Positions 7,488 to 10,784 of a DNA stretch of 10,784 bases are shown piece after piece (within the stretch, counting starts at the first letter, position 1; every line of letters begins with the position of its first letter). The stretch lies in assembly GCA_023248835.1 (NCBI GenBank), contig JAHFDU010000115.1:1-10784 (forward strand), written 5' to 3'. This DNA is from Myxococcales bacterium (lineage in GTDB: Bacteria; Myxococcota_A; Polyangia; Palsa-1104). Position numbers and translations under genes: made by a program. The notes under the pieces were generated by a model. That model searched no databases. It had not been told where the DNA came from and worked only from the letters and a program-made list of their open reading frames with translations.

Positions 7488-9322
7488 ACCATAGACAGGA
7501 CGTACGTAATATCGCGATTATTGCTCGCGTCGACCACGGCAAAACCACGTTGGTCGACGGGCTTTTGCAACAGGCCGGCGCGTTTCGCCGCGGCGAGGTG
7601 GTGGCCGAGTGCGCGCTCGACTCCAATCCGCTTGAGCGCGAACGCGGCATCACTATTTTGGCCAAGAACACTGCGATTACCTGGAAGGGCGTTCGTATCA
7701 ACATTGTAGATACACCGGGCCATGCCGATTTTGGCGGTGAAGTCGAGCGCGTGCTGCGCATGGTCGATTCGGTGCTACTGCTCGTCGACGCGTTTGAAGG
7801 GCCGATGCCGCAGACCCGCTTTGTCACCAAGAAAGCCTTGGCACTCGGACTGCGTCCTATATTGGTGGTCAACAAAATCGATCGCGACGGCTGCGATCCA
7901 CACGGCACTGTCGACGGGGCGTTCGATCTATTCGTTTCGCTCGGCGCCAGCGACGCCCAGCTCGATTTTCCGATCATCTATGCTTCGGGGCGCAATGGCT
8001 TTGCGGTGCGCGATCCGGGCGATACGCCCGAACATGGCCTGTCTCCGCTACTTGATCTGATCCTCGAAAAAGTGCCGCCGCCCAAGGCCAATCTCGACGC
8101 GGCGCTCTGCATGCACGTCGCCACCCTCGACTATGACGACTATCTCGGCTTTGTCGCCATCGGCCGCATCAGCGACGGCAGAGTGAAGATGGGCGACCGC
8201 GTTCTACTGGCCCACCGCGACGGGGCGCGCGAAGAATTCCGTGTCCAAAAAGTGCTCGCCTCGCAAGGCCTCAAGCGATTTGAAATCGCCGAGGGCACCG
8301 CTGGCGACATCGTCTGCATCACCGGCATGAGTGAGCTCAATGTCGGCGAAACCATCACTTCGATTGCCGAGCCGCGCATCTTGCCGCTCTTGACCATCGA
8401 CGAGCCCACCATCTCAATGCAATTTGTCGTCAACAACGGGCCGTTCGCGGGGCTCGAGGGCAAATACATCACCAGTCGCAACTTGCGCGATCGCTTGCAA
8501 AAAGAGATCAAGTCGAACGTCGCACTGCGGGTCGAAGAGACCGACGCCCCCGATGTGTTCAAGGTCTCCGGCCGCGGCGAACTTCATCTTTCAGTATTGA
8601 TCGAAACCATGCGCCGCGAAGGCTATGAACTTTGCGTTTCGCAGCCCGAAGTGATTTACAAAACCGTCGACGGCAAAACGGTTGAGCCCTACGAAGATGT
8701 GCTGGTCGATGTCGATGAAGCCTACTCGGGCGCGGTGATCGAAAAGCTCGGCTCACGCGGCGGTCGCATGGTCGACCTGTCGCCGCCTGAGGGTGGTCGG
8801 GTGCGCGTCGAATATATTTGTCCGTCGCGCGGACTCATCGGCTATCGCTCGGAGTTTTTGACCGATACCCGCGGTACCGGAATTTTGAATCACTCTTTTC
8901 GCGAGTACGGCGAATTTGCCGGCGTCATGAAAGGGCGCGCCAGTGGCGTTCTCATCGCCCACGAAGTCGGTGAGACCAACGCCTACGGTCTGTTTTATTT
9001 GCAAGAGCGTGGCGCGCTGTTTTTGGGTCCGGGCATCAAGGTCTACTCCGGCCAAATCGTCGGTGTGCATGCGCGCGACAACGACCTGGTGGTCAATCCG
9101 TCAAAAGCCAAAAAGCTGACCAATATTCGTACTACTGCCGCCGACGAAAAACTTTTTCTGACGCCACCGCGCTCGCTTTCGCTCGAGGAAGCGCTCGAAT
9201 TTATCAACGATGACGAATTGGTCGAAGTGACGCCGAAGGCGATTCGCCTACGCAAACGCGTGCTCGATCACAACTTGCGCAAAGCCTCCGAAAAACGCGC
9301 CGCCGCCGTCCTCGACGATTAA
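7484..9322 (+). CDS. typA: Translational GTPase TypA/BipA
   Basis: TypA (BipA) is a ribosome-binding GTPase of the EF-G/LepA type that helps 50S assembly and growth under cold and other stress. From the GTG at 7484 it is 612 residues, the normal family length. G-domain motifs: P-loop ARVDHGKT (14-21), RGITI switch I (55-59), DTPGHADFGG (76-85) with the catalytic histidine H80, NKID (130-133) and a SGRNG G5. The TypA-specific C-terminal part is plain: PSRGLIGYRSEFLTDTRGTG and LNHSFREYGEF. The P-loop has R15 where nearly all TypA proteins I know have His (AHVDHGKT). The GTG is chosen because conserved sequence starts at residue 7 and AGAGGG lies 8 bases upstream; an in-frame TTG at 7433 would add 17 residues encoded by hairpin DNA. 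Start and ribosome binding site lie in a stem, so translational control is likely. It converges on nuoN. Confidence 0.97.
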   Translation: MNHRQDVRNIAIIARVDHGKTTLVDGLLQQAGAFRRGEVVAECALDSNPLERERGITILAKNTAITWKGVRINIVDTPGHADFGGEVERVLRMVDSVLLLVDAFEGPMPQTRFVTKKALALGLRPILVVNKIDRDGCDPHGTVDGAFDLFVSLGASDAQLDFPIIYASGRNGFAVRDPGDTPEHGLSPLLDLILEKVPPPKANLDAALCMHVATLDYDDYLGFVAIGRISDGRVKMGDRVLLAHRDGAREEFRVQKVLASQGLKRFEIAEGTAGDIVCITGMSELNVGETITSIAEPRILPLLTIDEPTISMQFVVNNGPFAGLEGKYITSRNLRDRLQKEIKSNVALRVEETDAPDVFKVSGRGELHLSVLIETMRREGYELCVSQPEVIYKTVDGKTVEPYEDVLVDVDEAYSGAVIEKLGSRGGRMVDLSPPEGGRVRVEYICPSRGLIGYRSEFLTDTRGTGILNHSFREYGEFAGVMKGRASGVLIAHEVGETNAYGLFYLQERGALFLGPGIKVYSGQIVGVHARDNDLVVNPSKAKKLTNIRTTAADEKLFLTPPRSLSLEEALEFINDDELVEVTPKAIRLRKRVLDHNLRKASEKRAAAVLDD

Positions 9323-9324
9323 CT

Positions 9325-9389
9325 TCCCCTCTCCCCGCGCGGAACCATCTCCCTTTCCCGCTGGCGGGTGAGGGTCGGGGTGAGGGTGG
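9325..9389. repeat. Repeat-like spacer with G-quadruplex motif between convergent typA and nuoN
   Basis: The 67-base spacer reads like the CCCTCTCCC / GGGTGAGGG intergenic repeats common in GC-rich genomes. GGGTGAGGGT occurs twice (9366-9375 and 9378-9387), and the plus strand carries four G-runs of at least three (9366-9368, 9372-9374, 9377-9380, 9384-9386) with loops of 2-3 bases, a canonical G-quadruplex pattern. A short CCCG/CGGG hairpin (9357-9360 with 9365-9368) overlaps it. There is no T-run terminator. The structure would be in the 3' end of the typA transcript. Confidence 0.5.
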
Positions 9390-10784
9390 TCAGTTGCCGA
9401 AAAGCGCGCCGGTCGCTGCGCTCAAAAGGCCACTTGGCAGGATGCCAAAAAATAGGGTTGCGGCAGCGGCGAGCACCAGGGCGGCGGTGGTTGCGGTCGA
9501 TTGCAGCGGTTTTGGTTCGCGGCCGACTTCGCGAAAATACATCGTCATTACAATGCGCAAGTAATAGTAAATACTGACGGCGCTGTTCATCACTGCCAAA
9601 ACCACCAGCGGAATCAATTTCGGCTGATCGACGGCGACGCGAAAGAGATAGAATTTTCCAAAAAATCCTGCCGTCGGTGGCACGCCGCCGAGTGAGAGCA
9701 TAAACACGGTCATCAGCAGCGCGGCACCGGGATGGCGCGAGCCGAGCCCCGCCCAATCGTCGAGCTGCAAACGCTCTTCGCCCTGATTGCCGATCCATGC
9801 GACGACGCCGAATGCGCCGACGGTGGTAAAGGTGTAGGCGGCCAGATAGTAAAGAATCGCCGAGCGCGCCTGCGCATCGCTGGCGTCGATTGAAGTTGCG
9901 ACGACGCCGATGAGCAGATAGCCGGCGTGCGCGACCGATGAATAGGCGAGCAGGCGTTTGATGCTAGTTTGCCTGAGCGCCATTAAATTTCCGACGATCA
10001 TCGTCGCTGCCGCTAGACCCGAGAGCAGCCAGGCCCACAGCGTGTAGTCGTGGGAAAAGCCAACGCGGTGAAAGCCGATGTCGAAAATACGCAACAGTGT
10101 TGCAAACCCAGCCGCCTTGACAGCGGATGCCATGAAGCCGGTGACCACGGTGGGCGCGCCGTCGTAGGCATCGGGCGCCCACATGTGAAACGGCACCGCT
10201 GCAACTTTGAAAGCGAGCGCTACCAAAACAAGTAGCATGCCGATGAGAAATACCGGTTGGCTTGCGAGCCGGGCCGCTTCCCGCCCGATGGCGGCAAGAC
10301 TGGTGGAGCCGGAGACGCCGTAGACCAGCGCGGTGCCGTACAGCAAAAGCGCGGTGGCAAATGCGCCGGTGAGAAAATATTTGAGCGCGGCTTCGGACGA
10401 GCGCGCCTGCCTTCGCCAGCAGCCGGTCAATACGTAAACCGCCAGCGACATGGTCTCGACGCCCAAGAACACGGTCACTAAGTCCACCGCTTGGGCGAGC
10501 ATGATCATTCCCGAAACCGCGAACAGCAAAAGTGAATAAAATTCGCCGAATTCGAAACAGTGCTCGCGCATGTAGGCGGGCATCAACATCGCGGTGAGCG
10601 CAGCGCTCGACAAAAACAGCAGAGTAAAAAACAGACTGAAACGATCGCAGACCAGCATGCCGGAAAAAATCGTGCGCGACCCTGAAGCCGATCCCGCTTC
10701 CGCCCACAACATGACCGTGGTCAGCGCTGCGGCGGCGAGTACCGCCAGCGTTAGCGGCATCAAGAACGAGCGCGCGCCGCCGTC
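9390..10784 (-). CDS. nuoN: NADH-quinone oxidoreductase subunit N (5' partial)
   Basis: NuoN is one of the three antiporter-like proton-pumping membrane subunits of respiratory complex I. The visible 464 residues are almost entirely hydrophobic helices. Diagnostic features: the helix-5 glutamate in FLGVETMSLAVYVLTG, the lysine in ALAFKVAAVPFHMWAPDAYDG followed by APTVVTGFMASAVKAAGF with a second lysine, SIKRLLAYSSVAHAGYLLIG, and GVPPTAGFFGKFYLF. These set it apart from NuoL and NuoM. An ATG at 10760 or TTG at 10763 could be read as a start, but the frame is open to the window edge and the preceding residues (DGGARSF) fit the usual first-to-second helix connection of NuoN, so about 30 N-terminal residues are probably outside. 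The gene normally ends the nuo operon; here too it ends (TGA 9390-9392) against a convergent gene, so nuoM and others are expected to the right. Confidence 0.96.
   Translation of the reverse strand, partial: DGGARSFLMPLTLAVLAAAALTTVMLWAEAGSASGSRTIFSGMLVCDRFSLFFTLLFLSSAALTAMLMPAYMREHCFEFGEFYSLLLFAVSGMIMLAQAVDLVTVFLGVETMSLAVYVLTGCWRRQARSSEAALKYFLTGAFATALLLYGTALVYGVSGSTSLAAIGREAARLASQPVFLIGMLLVLVALAFKVAAVPFHMWAPDAYDGAPTVVTGFMASAVKAAGFATLLRIFDIGFHRVGFSHDYTLWAWLLSGLAAATMIVGNLMALRQTSIKRLLAYSSVAHAGYLLIGVVATSIDASDAQARSAILYYLAAYTFTTVGAFGVVAWIGNQGEERLQLDDWAGLGSRHPGAALLMTVFMLSLGGVPPTAGFFGKFYLFRVAVDQPKLIPLVVLAVMNSAVSIYYYLRIVMTMYFREVGREPKPLQSTATTAALVLAAAATLFFGILPSGLLSAATGALFGN

Noticed and set aside
9319..9798. 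159-residue minus-strand ORF over the end of nuoN
   Set aside because: Arg-rich shadow of nuoN in another frame that also runs through the repeat spacer.

Overview
The window is a moderately GC-rich bacterial chromosome segment made mostly of housekeeping genes. NuoN (complex I), a SecA with a zinc-binding tail, a lipobox lipoprotein, TypA/BipA and a short QueF point to a Gram-negative bacterium. A deltaproteobacterium-like lineage (Myxococcota, Desulfobacterota or Binatota) fits the long SecA, but this is inference: no rRNA or tRNA is present to settle it. I see no CRISPR array, insertion sequence, prophage gene or complete mobile element.

Layout, left to right. (1) Positions 1-785 (+): the 3' part of a class I/II PLP aminotransferase, closest in feel to LL-diaminopimelate aminotransferases. 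(2) 786-1004: a convergent intergenic region with four small GC-rich hairpins in a row. (3) 1005-1805 (-): a ZIP-family metal transporter with a histidine-rich loop. (4) 1940-2446 (+): folK. (5) 2447-2605 (-): what looks like the C-terminal remnant of a HicA-type toxin, abutting the folK stop. (6) 2704-3081 (-): an unrecognised 125-residue protein. (7) 3160-3600 (+) queF and 3597-6608 (+) secA, overlapping by 4 nt. (8) 6610-6700: a dispersed-repeat-like sequence that supplies the ribosome binding site and start of a lipoprotein gene (6649-7260, +). (9) 7261-7483: a structured leader, then typA/bipA (7484-9322, +). (10) 9323-9389: a repeat-like spacer with a G-quadruplex motif, then the 3' part of nuoN on the minus strand, running off the right edge.

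Functionally the genes are a mixture: amino-acid or cell-wall precursor synthesis, metal uptake, folate synthesis, tRNA queuosine modification, Sec protein export, a ribosome-associated stress GTPase and respiration. queF and secA look translationally coupled, and the lipoprotein gene, whose product would itself use Sec, could share their transcript.

The most interesting signal is upstream of typA. A 15-bp stem (14 Watson-Crick pairs and one G-U) pairs 7387-7401 with 7473-7487 and covers both the Shine-Dalgarno and the GTG start codon. A 34-codon leader ORF (7378-7482) with its own Shine-Dalgarno runs through this structure and stops one base before the GTG. This arrangement could be a translational switch controlling TypA. 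The competing explanation is a palindromic repeat element that happens to sit there.
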